Shown: positions 13,009 to 21,928, counted from the first letter of the stretch. The stretch is 64,000 bases of DNA from an uncultured Aurantimonas sp. (GCA_947488615.1 CANKZU010000012.1:32368-96367); one strand, 5' to 3'. Notes: a model not told the origin generated them from the sequence alone. A program made the numbers and translations.

Positions 13009-13154
13009 GGACGTCGTCGTCTCCTGAGGCCGATTCTGAGGCCGATTTCGGCCGCGCGAAGCTTGCGCGAAACCGCCGGACCCCTTGAGTTTCCGGCTTT
13101 TTCCGTTCTGTCAATTCTTGTTCGTTCGGGTGTAGGGCACCATAATCCACCGCA

Positions 13155-13775
13155 ATGAAGCTCGATTCAAAATATTTCGACGCGATCCGCGTCAAAGGCA
13201 AACGTGCCGCCGACAAGCCGCGCGCGCCCGAATGCGCGTGGGAAGGTTGTGACGAGGCCGGCATTTACAAGGCGCCGATGGGCCGCGACCACGAGGGCCA
13301 GTACCTGCATTTCTGCGTCGACCACGTTCGGCAGTACAACAAGTCCTACAACTATTTTTCCGGTCTCGACGACAAGGACATCCAGCGCCACCTCAAGGAT
13401 TCACTGACCGGCGACCGCCCGACCTGGAAAATGGGCCATAGCGGCGCAGCGCCCGGCGACGCGGCAAAGGCGGCGACTGCCGCTCGCGCGAAGCGGCGGA
13501 ATGGACGCACGCGCGACCCATTCAATATCTTCACTGGCGAGGACGCCCCGCCCCGGCCGCAAACACGCCGCACGAAGGTGCGCTCCCTCGAGGCCAAGGC
13601 GCTGAAGACGCTGGATCTGAGCCAGCAGGCGTCGGGCGAGGCCATTCGCGCGCGCTACAAGAACCTGGTCAAGCAGCTGCATCCCGATGCCAATGGCGGC
13701 GACCGCGGCACCGAAGACCGGTTGCGTGAAGTGATTCAGGCCTACAAGCTTTTGAAACAATCCGGATTTTGCTAG
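13155..13775 (+). CDS. J-domain (DnaJ-like) protein
   Basis: A 206-aa protein. The N-terminal 80 residues hold a conserved cysteine-containing region (CAWEGCDEAG, FCVDHVRQYN) seen in the rhizobial DnaJ-like protein beside bolA. A basic linker follows, and the C-terminal 65 residues are a J domain with the essential HPD in VKQLHPDANGG and a following helix YKLLKQSGF. The usual J-domain start is replaced by a short SLEAKALKTLDL. The partner Hsp70 and the client are not visible from context. Confidence 0.87.
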   Translation: MKLDSKYFDAIRVKGKRAADKPRAPECAWEGCDEAGIYKAPMGRDHEGQYLHFCVDHVRQYNKSYNYFSGLDDKDIQRHLKDSLTGDRPTWKMGHSGAAPGDAAKAATAARAKRRNGRTRDPFNIFTGEDAPPRPQTRRTKVRSLEAKALKTLDLSQQASGEAIRARYKNLVKQLHPDANGGDRGTEDRLREVIQAYKLLKQSGFC

Positions 13776-13942
13776 GCCATTCGCGGCGAAGCTCGCAGCT
13801 TCGTCCGTGACGCCGGTCGCCAGACCGGCGACGTATTCGATTGTCACCGGCAAGGCCGTTCGGCGCCCGGCGGCATGGTATGGCAGATTTGACAGGGTCC
13901 GCGGCGAATCGCCCGAACGAGTGCCGGACCGTTGGAGGTATG

Positions 13943-14929
13943 ATGAGTGCAGCGGAACAGGAAGTGGCCGGCCTGCCGGACACCACGATCTCCGTCCGCG
14001 AAACCTTCGGTTTCGAAAGCGACCTGACCGTCCCGGCCTATTCGAAGAGCGACCTCCACGTTCCCGAGCTGGACCCCGATTACATCTTCGACAAGCCGAC
14101 GACGCTGGCGATCTTGGCGGGCTTCGCCAAGAACCGCCGTGTCATGGTGTCGGGCTATCACGGCACCGGCAAGTCGACGCATATCGAACAGGTGGCCGCG
14201 CGGCTGAACTGGCCCTGCGTGCGCGTCAATCTCGACAGCCATGTCAGCCGCATCGACCTGGTCGGCAAGGACGCGATCGTCGTGCGCGACGGCATGCAGG
14301 TCACCGAGTTTCGCGAGGGCATCCTGCCCTGGGCCTATCAGCACAATGTCGCGCTGGTCTTCGACGAATACGACGCCGGCCGCCCGGACGTGATGTTCGT
14401 CATCCAGCGCGTGCTGGAATCCTCCGGCCGCCTGACCCTGCTCGACCAGAGCCGCGTGGTGCGCCCGCATCCCGCCTTCCGGCTGTTCGCGACCGCCAAC
14501 ACCGTGGGCCTCGGCGATACGACAGGGCTCTATCACGGCACCCAGCAGATCAACCAGGCGCAGATGGACCGCTGGTCGATCGTCACGACGCTGAACTATC
14601 TGCCGCATGACAACGAGGTCGGCATCGTCGTTTCCAAGGCCAAGAGCTACGATACCAAGGAGGGACGCGAGACCGTCTCGAAGATGGTGCGCGTCGCCGA
14701 CCTGACCCGCTCGGCCTTCGTCAATGGCGACCTGTCGACGGTGATGAGCCCGCGCACGGTAATCACCTGGGCCGAGAACGCCGAGATCTTCGGCGACCTC
14801 GGTTTCGCCTTTCGGCTGACCTTCCTCAACAAATGCGACGATCTGGAACGCGCGCTCGTCGCCGAATTCTACCAGCGCGCCTTCGGCGAGGAACTGCCGG
14901 AGAGCGCCGCGAATATCGTGTTGGATTGA
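13943..14929 (+). CDS. cobS: Aerobic cobaltochelatase subunit CobS
   Basis: CobS is the AAA+ subunit that, with CobT and CobN, inserts cobalt into hydrogenobyrinate a,c-diamide. The product (328 aa) has Walker [11 protein letters not shown] at about residues 71-80, a Walker [10 protein letters not shown] and a sensor-like [16 protein letters not shown] Shine-Dalgarno at 13934-13938 serves one of two adjacent ATGs (13940 or 13943); 13943 has better spacing. cobT, normally the next gene, is displaced here by about 1.8 kb of accessory DNA. Confidence 0.96.
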   Translation: MSAAEQEVAGLPDTTISVRETFGFESDLTVPAYSKSDLHVPELDPDYIFDKPTTLAILAGFAKNRRVMVSGYHGTGKSTHIEQVAARLNWPCVRVNLDSHVSRIDLVGKDAIVVRDGMQVTEFREGILPWAYQHNVALVFDEYDAGRPDVMFVIQRVLESSGRLTLLDQSRVVRPHPAFRLFATANTVGLGDTTGLYHGTQQINQAQMDRWSIVTTLNYLPHDNEVGIVVSKAKSYDTKEGRETVSKMVRVADLTRSAFVNGDLSTVMSPRTVITWAENAEIFGDLGFAFRLTFLNKCDDLERALVAEFYQRAFGEELPESAANIVLD

Positions 14930-15009
14930 CCGCCAATCGACCGCCCCTTGAGAAATGCAGCCAAGCAGTGGTGCGCGCTCTTTCGGCAAGGCCCACTGTC
15001 GTCACGTCA

Positions 15010-15837
15010 TCAACGGGCTTGGAGGCCGCTCCCGAGGACGCTTGCGATCGGTCGGCAGTTTAGCGCAATCCCGTTTGCCTGAAGCCGACCGTTACCCTGC
15101 GGTTGAGTGGAAAAGCTCGCCCCAATGGCAACGTGGTCGGCCGGACAATTTGCCTGAGCCTCCCAATCGTCGTCCGGACCACCATTCCCGCCCCGGCAGT
15201 TGGTCCGCTCGTAATAGGCTTCACCCAACTGCGCGAGCTCCGGGCCGGTGCAGGACAATGGCTCGAGTGGCCCGGTCCTGCTGCTCAAGCATGTGTTGCC
15301 GTTCGGCGTACACGTCCGTTCGTTGCTTGGAATGCTAACGGAGTTCTCACCGAGAACACAACCGCCAAATTCATGGCGCAGGGAGACGCCCTTGATTTTG
15401 TCGCGCGCGCGATTGAGGCAGACTTGAACGCCGGTCACGAACATACCGGGTAAGCGAACACGAGTCGCCTTCGCCGAACCTGGGTTTCCACGCATGCGGT
15501 TTGCATTCGAACCATGACACCTTGTAAATTCGGCACCTCGGTTCGCCCGTGCATAGTCCCGTATTCGGGCAAACTCCAATTCGAAATGGCATGGCTCGTC
15601 GCTGCGCTCGAAACCGGTGATCCGCGTAAGAAATACGCGTTGATTCGGTGCATCGAGCATTATTGGCGCGCCGTTCGACCGTCCGGAAAATCCACTTGAC
15701 TGGACGATCGTTGCAGGACCCGCGAGCTGAAATCTTCGTTCGAAGGCATTGACTTCGCTGAGTGGGCGCAGGTGCTCGTCGGCGAATACCGCAGTTGCGA
15801 AGACCGCGAAAGAAAAGATTAGAAGCAAACGTCCCAT
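15010..15837 (-). CDS. Secreted cysteine-rich protein of unknown function
   Basis: A 275-aa product with a clear signal peptide (MGRLLLIFSFAVFATAVFA-DE). The mature part has ten or more cysteines, mostly in the C-terminal half, which suggests disulfide bonds in the periplasm or outside. I recognise no domain. The ATG at 15837 follows AGAGGT at good spacing; upstream in-frame codons would bury the signal sequence. It lies on the strand opposite cobS and cobT, in DNA that is visibly less GC-rich than its surroundings, so it is probably acquired. Confidence 0.7.
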   Translation of the reverse strand: MGRLLLIFSFAVFATAVFADEHLRPLSEVNAFERRFQLAGPATIVQSSGFSGRSNGAPIMLDAPNQRVFLTRITGFERSDEPCHFELEFARIRDYARANRGAEFTRCHGSNANRMRGNPGSAKATRVRLPGMFVTGVQVCLNRARDKIKGVSLRHEFGGCVLGENSVSIPSNERTCTPNGNTCLSSRTGPLEPLSCTGPELAQLGEAYYERTNCRGGNGGPDDDWEAQANCPADHVAIGASFSTQPQGNGRLQANGIALNCRPIASVLGSGLQAR

Positions 15838-16161
15838 GGTACAAATACCTCTGAAAAGCCATTGACGACCTGTCAATGCGCTCTGATTTTCTAACACGGT
15901 GACTATGGATAAAACGGCAAGCGTTGTCATCATTCCCTTGGGGTATAAAGTGAAATTTTCTGCTATACGACAGACGCAGAAGACCGTTGGATTTCTGAGA
16001 TCCTTCGCAAGTGGTTTTCCACTGAGCCTTGCACAGTCTGTCGTCTCACCATACCAACTGTTGTTTATGCGCCGTTTCAGGTGAGGCGGTGACGTGCTTT
16101 TCGCTCACGGATCTGCTGAACTCTCTTGCCGCCACACCGATGAACGCCTTATCTGCGAACC
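15838..16161. other. AT-richer gap between the secreted protein gene and the cobT start copy
   Basis: About 320 bp with no gene I can support. It must hold the promoter of the leftward secreted-protein gene. The base composition is lower in GC than the core genes, with runs such as TTGGGGTATAAAGTGAAATTTT, in keeping with foreign DNA. No repeat, tRNA or attachment site is evident. Confidence 0.5.
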
Positions 16162-16257
16162 ATGAGCAGAATCGGCGACAACCAGCGTCCCGCATCGCAG
16201 AAACCCGTCGACCGGGAGCGGTTCCGGCGCGCCGTCGCGGCGGGCACCTTGGGCTGA
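16162..16257 (+). pseudogene. Second, truncated copy of the cobT 5' end (31 codons)
   Basis: The ATG at 16162 opens a 31-codon frame starting [12 protein letters not shown] and continuing PVDRERFRRAV. This matches the beginning of the real cobT at 16762 ([23 protein letters not shown]) almost residue for residue and with high nucleotide identity over about 80 bp. Similarity stops after GCCGTC-CGG, and the frame closes with a TGA that overlaps the hicA ATG (TGATG). The copies differ at about a dozen bases, so this is not a fresh duplication. It marks one boundary of the hicAB insertion between cobS and cobT. Confidence 0.85.
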
Positions 16258-16492
16258 TGGGAAAAACCATCGAGAAGATGCGCGCCAATCCCAAGGGCGA
16301 CTGGCAAATTCGTGATGTCGAGAAGGCCTGTCGCGAGGCCGGTGTGTCGTGCATGAAACCCAGCAGGGGGTCGCACTGGAAGGTGGCAGCCCGGACGGTG
16401 GTCGCCGCTACACCATCCCCGCCAAACGGCCTATAAAGATGGTGTATATCCAAGAGCTTGTAAAATTTCTGGATGAAACGGGAACGACATGA
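16257..16492 (+). pseudogene. hicA: HicA-family mRNA interferase toxin, frameshifted
   Basis: From the ATG at 16257 the product reads MGKTIEKMRANPKGDW and continues to the HicA core RGSHWKV, with the catalytic His in the GSH motif. It then loses homology and stops at 16434. In another frame the expected end resumes: RRYTIPAKRPIKMVYIQELV, running to a TGA at 16490-16492 that overlaps the hicB ATG. One missing base between about 16380 and 16392 (for example a G in GTGG-CAGC) explains this; restoring it gives a normal HicA of about 78 aa. The toxin is probably inactive unless this is a sequencing error or is bypassed by frameshifting. Confidence 0.8.
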
Positions 16493-16758
16493 GCGCGACA
16501 CCAGCATTGACGACCGTGGATGGGTTGCCATTCGAACCGGCATCCTACGCGATCATCCTGCGGCCTCTGACCGATGACGAGGGAGGCGGATGGTTGGCGA
16601 CAATTCCGGCCTTGCCGGGCTGTACGGGCGACGGCGAGAGTGAACTGGAGGCGATAGCCGACGTTCGCGCGGCGGCTCTGGAATGGGCCGATGCCTGTGC
16701 TCAGGACGGTGAGTCGATACCGTCACCGACGAGCGCCGACCTCCAAGCTGCCGAGTAG
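16489..16758 (+). CDS. hicB: HicB-family antitoxin
   Basis: An 89-aa product with the HicB partial RNase H-like fold: strand YAIILRPL, then EGGGWLATIPALPGC, then an Asp/Glu-rich turn and a helix AALEWADACAQDGE. It ends soon after the fold, so I see no added ribbon-helix-helix or HTH DNA-binding domain. The ATG overlaps the hicA stop (ATGA), as in normal hicAB operons. The stop codon is only 3 bp before the cobT ATG, so hicB is now read in the cobT transcription unit. Confidence 0.88.
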   Translation: MSATPALTTVDGLPFEPASYAIILRPLTDDEGGGWLATIPALPGCTGDGESELEAIADVRAAALEWADACAQDGESIPSPTSADLQAAE

Positions 16759-16761
16759 ACC

Positions 16762-18672
16762 ATGGCCCGCATCGGCGACAACCAGCGCCCCGCATCGCAT
16801 AGGCCGGTCGACCGGGAGCCCTTCCGGCGCGCCGTCTCGGGATGCCTGCGCGCCATCGCCGGCGATGGCGAGCTCGAAGTCACTTATGCCTCCGAGCGGC
16901 CGGGTCTGTCCGGCGCGCGCGCACGGCTGCCCGAACTGCCCAAGCGCGCCACCCGGAACGATCTTGCCGTCACCCGCGGCCTTGCCGACGCGATGGCGCT
17001 GCGCAAGGCGCGGCATGACGCCAAGCTGCATGCCAGCCTGTCGCCGGAGGGCAAGGCCGCGCGGGCCGTCTACGACGCCGTCGAGCAGGCCCGCTGCGAG
17101 GCGATAGGCGCCAAGGCCATGCAAGGCGTCGGCGACAATCTCGCCTCGATGCTCGAGGACAAATATTTCCGCTCCAACCTCACCGACGTGACCGACCGCG
17201 CCGAGGCGCCGATCGAGGATGCCGTCGCGCTGATGGTGCGCGAGAAGCTGACCGGCCGGCCGGTGCCCGAGAGCGCGCGGGCGTTGGTCGATGTCTGGCG
17301 CGACTTCGTCCACGGCAAGGCCGGCGAAAAATTCGACCGGCTGTCGGAAACCGTCGGCGATCAGGAAGATTTCGCCCGCGCCATGCGCGACATGCTCGTC
17401 TCGCTGGAAATGGCCGAAAAGCTCGGCGACGAGAACGAGAGCGAGGAAAGCGACGAGGACGAGGAGCAGGGCGACAACCAGACCCGCGATTCGGAAGACG
17501 GCGGCTCGGAGAAGGAAAGCGGCACCGACGAGGCCGAATCGCAGGAGAGCGAAACCGAGGGCGAGAATCAGGACGCGGCGGACGCCGAATCGTCGGACGT
17601 CAGCGCCGAGGACCCGACCGACGACGACAGTCAGGACGCCGAGACCCCCGGCGATTCGCGGCGACCGAACCAGCCGCTGAACAACCTCAGTCTCGCCACC
17701 GACTACAAGGTGTTCTCCCAGGCCTTCGACGAAATGATCGGCGCCGAGGAGCTGTGCGACGAGGCCGAGCTCGACCGGTTGCGCTCGTTTCTCGACAAGC
17801 AGCTCGCGGCGCTCCAGGGCGTCGTCGGGCGGCTCGCCAACCGCCTGCAACGCCGCCTGATGGCGCAGCAGAACCGGTCGTGGGATTTCGATCTCGAGGA
17901 AGGCTATCTCGACAGCGCCAGGCTGCACCGCTTGGTCATCGATCCCATGCAGCCGCTCTCCTACAAGATGGAGCGGGACACCGACTTCCGCGACACGATC
18001 GTCACGCTGCTGATCGACAATTCCGGTTCCATGCGCGGCCGGCCGATCACCGTCGCGGCGACCTGCGCCGACATTCTGGCTCGCACGCTGGAGCGGTGCG
18101 GCGTCAAGGTCGAGGTGCTCGGCTTCACCACCCGCGCCTGGAAGGGCGGCCAGTCGCGCGAGGCGTGGCTGAAGGCGGGCAAGCCGGCCAAGCCGGGCCG
18201 CCTCAACGATCTCAGGCACATCATCTACAAATCCGCCGATTCGCCCTGGCGCCGGGCGCGGCGCAATCTCGGCCTGATGATGCGCGAAGGCCTGCTCAAG
18301 GAGAATATCGACGGCGAGGCGCTGATCTGGGCGCATAACCGTCTGTTGGCGCGGCCCGAGCAGCGGCGCATCCTGATGATGATCTCCGACGGCGCGCCGG
18401 TCGACGATTCGACGCTGTCGGTCAATCCGGGCAATTATCTGGAGCGGCATCTGCGCGCGGTGATCGAGGAGATCGAAACCCGCTCGTCGGTCGAACTGCT
18501 CGCCATCGGCATCGGCCACGACGTCACCCGCTACTACCGCCGGGCGGTGACCATCGTCGACGCCGAGGAGCTGGCCGGCGCGATGACCGAGCAGCTCGCC
18601 GATCTCTTCGAGGACGAAAGCCGCGGCCGGAAGCCCCAGCGCCGCAGAGCCGCGGCCGGCGGACGGCATTGA
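16762..18672 (+). CDS. cobT: Aerobic cobaltochelatase subunit CobT
   Basis: CobT forms the chelatase complex with CobS and CobN. The 636-aa product has an N-terminal conserved region, a very acidic low-complexity linker (about residues 225-305, rich in E, D, S and Q), and a C-terminal von Willebrand A domain. The VWA domain has the metal-site motif [10 protein letters not shown] near residue 418 and further conserved blocks [12 protein letters not shown] and [10 protein letters not shown]. The start has no good Shine-Dalgarno. In most rhizobia it directly follows cobS; here the hicB stop is 3 bp upstream, so expression may depend on coupling to hicB. The stop overlaps the next gene. Confidence 0.96.
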   Translation: MARIGDNQRPASHRPVDREPFRRAVSGCLRAIAGDGELEVTYASERPGLSGARARLPELPKRATRNDLAVTRGLADAMALRKARHDAKLHASLSPEGKAARAVYDAVEQARCEAIGAKAMQGVGDNLASMLEDKYFRSNLTDVTDRAEAPIEDAVALMVREKLTGRPVPESARALVDVWRDFVHGKAGEKFDRLSETVGDQEDFARAMRDMLVSLEMAEKLGDENESEESDEDEEQGDNQTRDSEDGGSEKESGTDEAESQESETEGENQDAADAESSDVSAEDPTDDDSQDAETPGDSRRPNQPLNNLSLATDYKVFSQAFDEMIGAEELCDEAELDRLRSFLDKQLAALQGVVGRLANRLQRRLMAQQNRSWDFDLEEGYLDSARLHRLVIDPMQPLSYKMERDTDFRDTIVTLLIDNSGSMRGRPITVAATCADILARTLERCGVKVEVLGFTTRAWKGGQSREAWLKAGKPAKPGRLNDLRHIIYKSADSPWRRARRNLGLMMREGLLKENIDGEALIWAHNRLLARPEQRRILMMISDGAPVDDSTLSVNPGNYLERHLRAVIEEIETRSSVELLAIGIGHDVTRYYRRAVTIVDAEELAGAMTEQLADLFEDESRGRKPQRRRAAAGGRH

Positions 18673-19700
18673 TGAATCTATCGCAAGGCAGAGCGCGGTT
18701 GCTCGCGTCGCTTGTCGTGCTAGCGGCGCTGATGACGTCCGGCCAGGCGACCGGGGCGGAATCGATCGACGTCTCCGCCAAGCCGATTGCCCGTTTCGGC
18801 AAGGATTCCGCCCGGGGTCGTTACGGCGACCTCGATTTCGTCGGCGGCTTCGAGTTCTGGTCGCGTGACAGCCGCCTCAAGGGCGTCTCGGCGATCCGGC
18901 TGCTGGAGGGCGGAGAGCGGTTTTTATCCGTCACAGACAGCGGAAACTGGTTTGCCGGCCGCGTCGAGCGGGATGCCGCCAGTCGCCCAACAGGCTTTGG
19001 CGATGCCGTGATCGCGCCGCTTCTGGGGCCTGACGGCCAGCTGATGAGCGGCAAGATCGCCGCCGACGCCGAATCGCTGTCGATCGACGGCGACCGCGTG
19101 TTCGTCGGCTTCGAGCGCGATCACCGGATCTATGTCTATGAGAACCCGCGCGCGCCGTTCGGCGGGAGGGCCCACGAAATCCCCTTGCCCCTCCCCCGGC
19201 ACGAGTTGCGAACCAATCGCGGCATCGAGACGATTGCCACCGCCCCCGCCAAAAGCCCGCTTGCCGGCGCGCGGATCGCCATCGCGGAGCGGTCCATCGA
19301 TCCCGACGGCAACCTCTTCGCGGCGATCTTCGACGGCGCCTCGAACGGTGTCTTCAAAATCCGCAAGGACGCCGACTGGGACGCCTCCGACGGCGCCTTC
19401 CTGCCGGGCGGCGACCTCCTGCTGCTGGAACGCCGTTACCAGGGCATCCTCGGGGGATTGGGCATCCGAATCCGCCGGATCGCCGGGGCAAGCATCCGGC
19501 CCGGCGCGCTCGTCGACGGTCCGGTGATCATGGAGGCTGATCTGTCGAACGAGATCGACAATATGGAGGGGCTGGACGTGTGGATCGATGCCGAAGGCGG
19601 CACAAGGCTCACCCTCGTTTCCGACGACAATGGCTCGATCTTCCAGCGCAATCTGCTCTTGGAGTTTCGCCTGGCCGACCGGCCCGCGCCGATCAACTGA
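18672..19700 (+). CDS. Exported esterase-like/phytase-like beta-propeller protein
   Basis: A 342-aa product with an N-terminal signal sequence (hydrophobic LLASLVVLAALMTSGQATGAE) and a repetitive beta-rich body typical of the phytase-like domain family: GGFEFWSRD, FLSVTDSGNWFAG, AESLSIDGDRVFVGFER, and NMEGLDVWID near the end. The ATG at 18672 overlaps the cobT stop (TGATG). Proteins of this family often follow cobT in rhizobia. The substrate is unknown, and actual phytase activity is not implied. Confidence 0.85.
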   Translation: MNLSQGRARLLASLVVLAALMTSGQATGAESIDVSAKPIARFGKDSARGRYGDLDFVGGFEFWSRDSRLKGVSAIRLLEGGERFLSVTDSGNWFAGRVERDAASRPTGFGDAVIAPLLGPDGQLMSGKIAADAESLSIDGDRVFVGFERDHRIYVYENPRAPFGGRAHEIPLPLPRHELRTNRGIETIATAPAKSPLAGARIAIAERSIDPDGNLFAAIFDGASNGVFKIRKDADWDASDGAFLPGGDLLLLERRYQGILGGLGIRIRRIAGASIRPGALVDGPVIMEADLSNEIDNMEGLDVWIDAEGGTRLTLVSDDNGSIFQRNLLLEFRLADRPAPIN

Positions 19701-19724
19701 ACAGCCGCAGGCGTCTGTCGTTCA

Positions 19725-20408
19725 TCAGGCCTGCGCGGCCCGATAGGGCAGGAACTGCTGCATGATGATCCGGTAGGGCACCAGCGCGAAGACGGCGATG
19801 AGGAGTTTCACTCCCAGATCGCCGAGCCCCCAGGACACCCAGCGGGGGGCCTCGACGGCGAAAGCGCCGAGGAGCGGCGCACTTTCCAGCGCGAAGGGCT
19901 CGTTCGGCCCGAGCAAAACAAAGGCCGGCGCGAAGGCCACTGTGAAAAACACCAACGTATCGAGCACCGACCCCGAGATCGACGAGGCCGCCGGCGCCCG
20001 CCACCAGCTTGCCCCCCGCAGCCGGTTGAAGACGGCGATGTCGAGAAGCTGGGCCGCCAAAAACGCCGTGCCCGAGGCAATGGCGATGCGGAACAGGCGC
20101 TCGGCCGCCGTGGCGTAACCGAGCAGGCCGAGATCGAACAGCAGCGGCGGCACCATGATCGAGCACAGCACCGCCATGGCAAAGCCGGCATAGACGGCGC
20201 GCCGCGCCACCTGCGGGCCGTAGCGCCGGTTGGCGAGATCGGTGACCAGGAAGGCGAAGGGATAGACGAAGGCGCCCCAGGTCAGAATGTCCGCGAGCTG
20301 AAGCGAACCGAGCTGAACGAAGAGCGGAAACTGCACGGCGACATTCGCGGCGAGGACGATCAACGTCATCGCCGCGACGGGCAGAAGATAGATTCCCAAG
20401 GGCTTCAT
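19725..20408 (-). CDS. Queuosine precursor (preQ0/preQ1) transporter, VUT/YhhQ family
   Basis: A 227-aa membrane protein of the COG1738 type with about six hydrophobic segments. The family signature appears in LADILTWGAFVYPFAFLVTD, the following NRRYGP, and the SGSVLDTLVFF region. Members import 7-deazaguanine precursors for queuosine in tRNA. The ATG at 20408 gives a normal N-terminus; the open frame extends to 20471 without conserved sequence. A candidate preQ1-I riboswitch covers the start codon, which supports the substrate assignment. Confidence 0.9.
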   Translation of the reverse strand: MKPLGIYLLPVAAMTLIVLAANVAVQFPLFVQLGSLQLADILTWGAFVYPFAFLVTDLANRRYGPQVARRAVYAGFAMAVLCSIMVPPLLFDLGLLGYATAAERLFRIAIASGTAFLAAQLLDIAVFNRLRGASWWRAPAASSISGSVLDTLVFFTVAFAPAFVLLGPNEPFALESAPLLGAFAVEAPRWVSWGLGDLGVKLLIAVFALVPYRIIMQQFLPYRAAQA

Positions 20409-20434
20409 TTTTTTAACCTGGGTAATGGAACCAG
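20406..20434 (-). promoter_or_regulatory. Candidate preQ1-I riboswitch overlapping the transporter start codon
   Basis: Read on the minus strand. P1 is CUGG (20434-20431) with CCAG (20421-20418). The 9-nt loop is UUCCAUUAC. A 9-nt A-rich linker GUUAAAAAA leads into AUG. The loop triplet CAU (20427-20425) is complementary to AUG (20408-20406), in the same place where the B. subtilis aptamer pairs UAG with CUA. The C at 20422 would be the ligand-pairing base. The linker length matches the Thermoanaerobacter aptamer. The downstream gene is a queuosine-precursor transporter, a usual target. Known from the family: a minimal H-type pseudoknot. Inferred: ligand binding hides the start codon. Confidence 0.6.
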
Positions 20435-20507
20435 TATGCCGGACGCGAGGCTCGCGACCGGCAAGGATCATCGCATGGCCCGGCCACTCGCGCGGCCGGA
20501 AACAGCC

Positions 20508-20804
20508 TTAGCTGGCCGCGGCTTCGGCCGCCTTCTTGGCGATCTGACGCTTGAGCAGGCGGGCACGCTGCGACAGCTCGGCGGCATCCGCCTTGAGCAG
20601 GAAGGCGTCGAGGCCGCCACGATGCTCGACCGAGCGCAGCGCGTAGGCCGAAACGCGCAAACGATAGCGCTGTCCGAGCGAATCGGAAATCAGCGTGACG
20701 TTGCACAGATTCGGCAGGAACTTGCGACGCGTCCTGTTGTTCGCGTGGCTGACATTGTTGCCCGACTGGACAGCTTTGCCAGTGAGTTCGCAGGTGCGTG
20801 ACAT
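20508..20804 (-). CDS. rpmB: 50S ribosomal protein L28
   Basis: A 98-aa basic protein with the L28 signature: [10 protein letters not shown] at the start, [15 protein letters not shown] and the [21 protein letters not shown] block. The length matches alphaproteobacterial L28. Only a short gap separates it from the transporter gene downstream, and a palindromic repeat begins 50 bp upstream of its start. Confidence 0.97.
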   Translation of the reverse strand: MSRTCELTGKAVQSGNNVSHANNRTRRKFLPNLCNVTLISDSLGQRYRLRVSAYALRSVEHRGGLDAFLLKADAAELSQRARLLKRQIAKKAAEAAAS

Positions 20805-20853
20805 CGGATCACCTTTCAGATTAACGTAACACCCGATCCGGGCGCGCCGCCGC

Positions 20854-20960
20854 TAGAGCGTCCTTTGTGCGTCCATCCGGACGCACAAAGGACGCTCTAC
20901 CACTTTGATTGAGCATCGGAATGACCCAAAAACCGGATTCCACTTTTTGGTCCGATGCTC
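20854..20960. repeat. Composite palindromic repeat, copy 1
   Basis: Two hairpins in tandem. The first has perfect 21-nt arms at 20854-20874 and 20879-20899 around a 4-nt loop. The second has outer arms GAGCATCGGA (20911-20920) and TCCGATGCTC (20951-20960) and inner arms CCAAAAA/TTTTTGG. The same two-hairpin unit recurs in inverse orientation at 62538-62640. Related palindromes are common between genes in Rhizobiales chromosomes. Here it lies between rpmB and DUF3108, which are divergently oriented. Confidence 0.9.
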
Positions 20961-21139
20961 TAAACGGCGCGATCATCGCTGTCGGGCAAGACCGGAAATT
21001 CGACCGGCTCTATAGGCCGCGCAAAGGAAGGCGTCAAGCCGTTACAACTTTGCGGGATAGCACTTCCGCGCCACAAAAGCCGACTGATCGCACCCCCACG
21101 GCTGCGTCGACGATTTTTCTCAGCCTTGAAGGCAAACCG

Positions 21140-21928
21140 ATGACACTGAAACAGCTTCTTCTCGGCGTCGCAATACTGACCTCGGCCCATGCGATCGGCC
21201 CGGCCGGTGCCACGACCGATCGCCAGACGGTGACGACGCAATACGGCATGGCGGTCATCGGCCTTCAGATCGGCAAGGCGTCCTTCAACACGGTGATCGA
21301 CGGCGGGCGTTTTTCGGTCAAGGGCACCCTCTCCTCCGCCGGCCTCGGCAGTCTCGTCTCCGACGCCGCCGGCACCAGCCGGGTCTCCGGCCGCGTGACC
21401 GGCAAGAGCTTTGCCCCCGACAGCTACGGGCTTGATTATTCGAGCGACGACAAGCGCTGGAAAAGCGAGGTCGCCTTCAGTGGGGGACGGGTCACCGCGG
21501 CGAGCGTCAGCCCGAAGCGCGACAAGCCGAAACCGAGCTATGTGCCGGTGAAGCGATCCCAACTCGCCGCCGTGGTCGACCCCCTGAGCGGCCTGATGAT
21601 CAAGACAACCGACGCCGCCTCGGTCTGCAAACGCACCCTGCCCTTCTACGACGGCTGGTCGCGGCTTGACCTGCGGCTCTCGCCGGCCGGTACGCAGCAA
21701 TATTCGATGCCCGGCTATTCCGGCCCGGCGACGGTCTGCAACGTCAAAATCCGACCGGTCGGCGGCTATGACGCATCGTCGAAGGGCCTGACCTATCTGG
21801 CGAAGCAGACGATCCAGATCTGGTTCGCGCCGATCGCGCGCCCGGATCTTTTCGTGCCGGTCTATGCCCGCATCCCGACCAAGGTCGGATCGCTGACGCT
21901 GCAAGCGACATCCGTGTCGGTGAAGTGA
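21140..21928 (+). CDS. Exported DUF3108 domain protein
   Basis: A 262-aa product with a signal peptide (MTLKQLLLGVAILTSAHA, cleavage near AGA-TTD) and a DUF3108 body: YGMAVIGLQIGKASF, a GTLSSAGLGSLVSDAAG-type turn region, VDPLSGLMI, and the C-terminal IWFAPIARPDLFVPVYARIPT. The ATG at 21140 follows GAAGG at correct spacing; the open frame runs upstream into the palindromic repeat, which cannot be coding. The function of DUF3108 is not known; its members are periplasmic. Confidence 0.87.
   Translation: MTLKQLLLGVAILTSAHAIGPAGATTDRQTVTTQYGMAVIGLQIGKASFNTVIDGGRFSVKGTLSSAGLGSLVSDAAGTSRVSGRVTGKSFAPDSYGLDYSSDDKRWKSEVAFSGGRVTAASVSPKRDKPKPSYVPVKRSQLAAVVDPLSGLMIKTTDAASVCKRTLPFYDGWSRLDLRLSPAGTQQYSMPGYSGPATVCNVKIRPVGGYDASSKGLTYLAKQTIQIWFAPIARPDLFVPVYARIPTKVGSLTLQATSVSVK

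Noticed and set aside
15838..16161. Attachment site or integrase remnant explaining the cobS-cobT insertion
   Set aside because: No tRNA end, no integrase fragment and no direct repeats other than the cobT start copy are visible.
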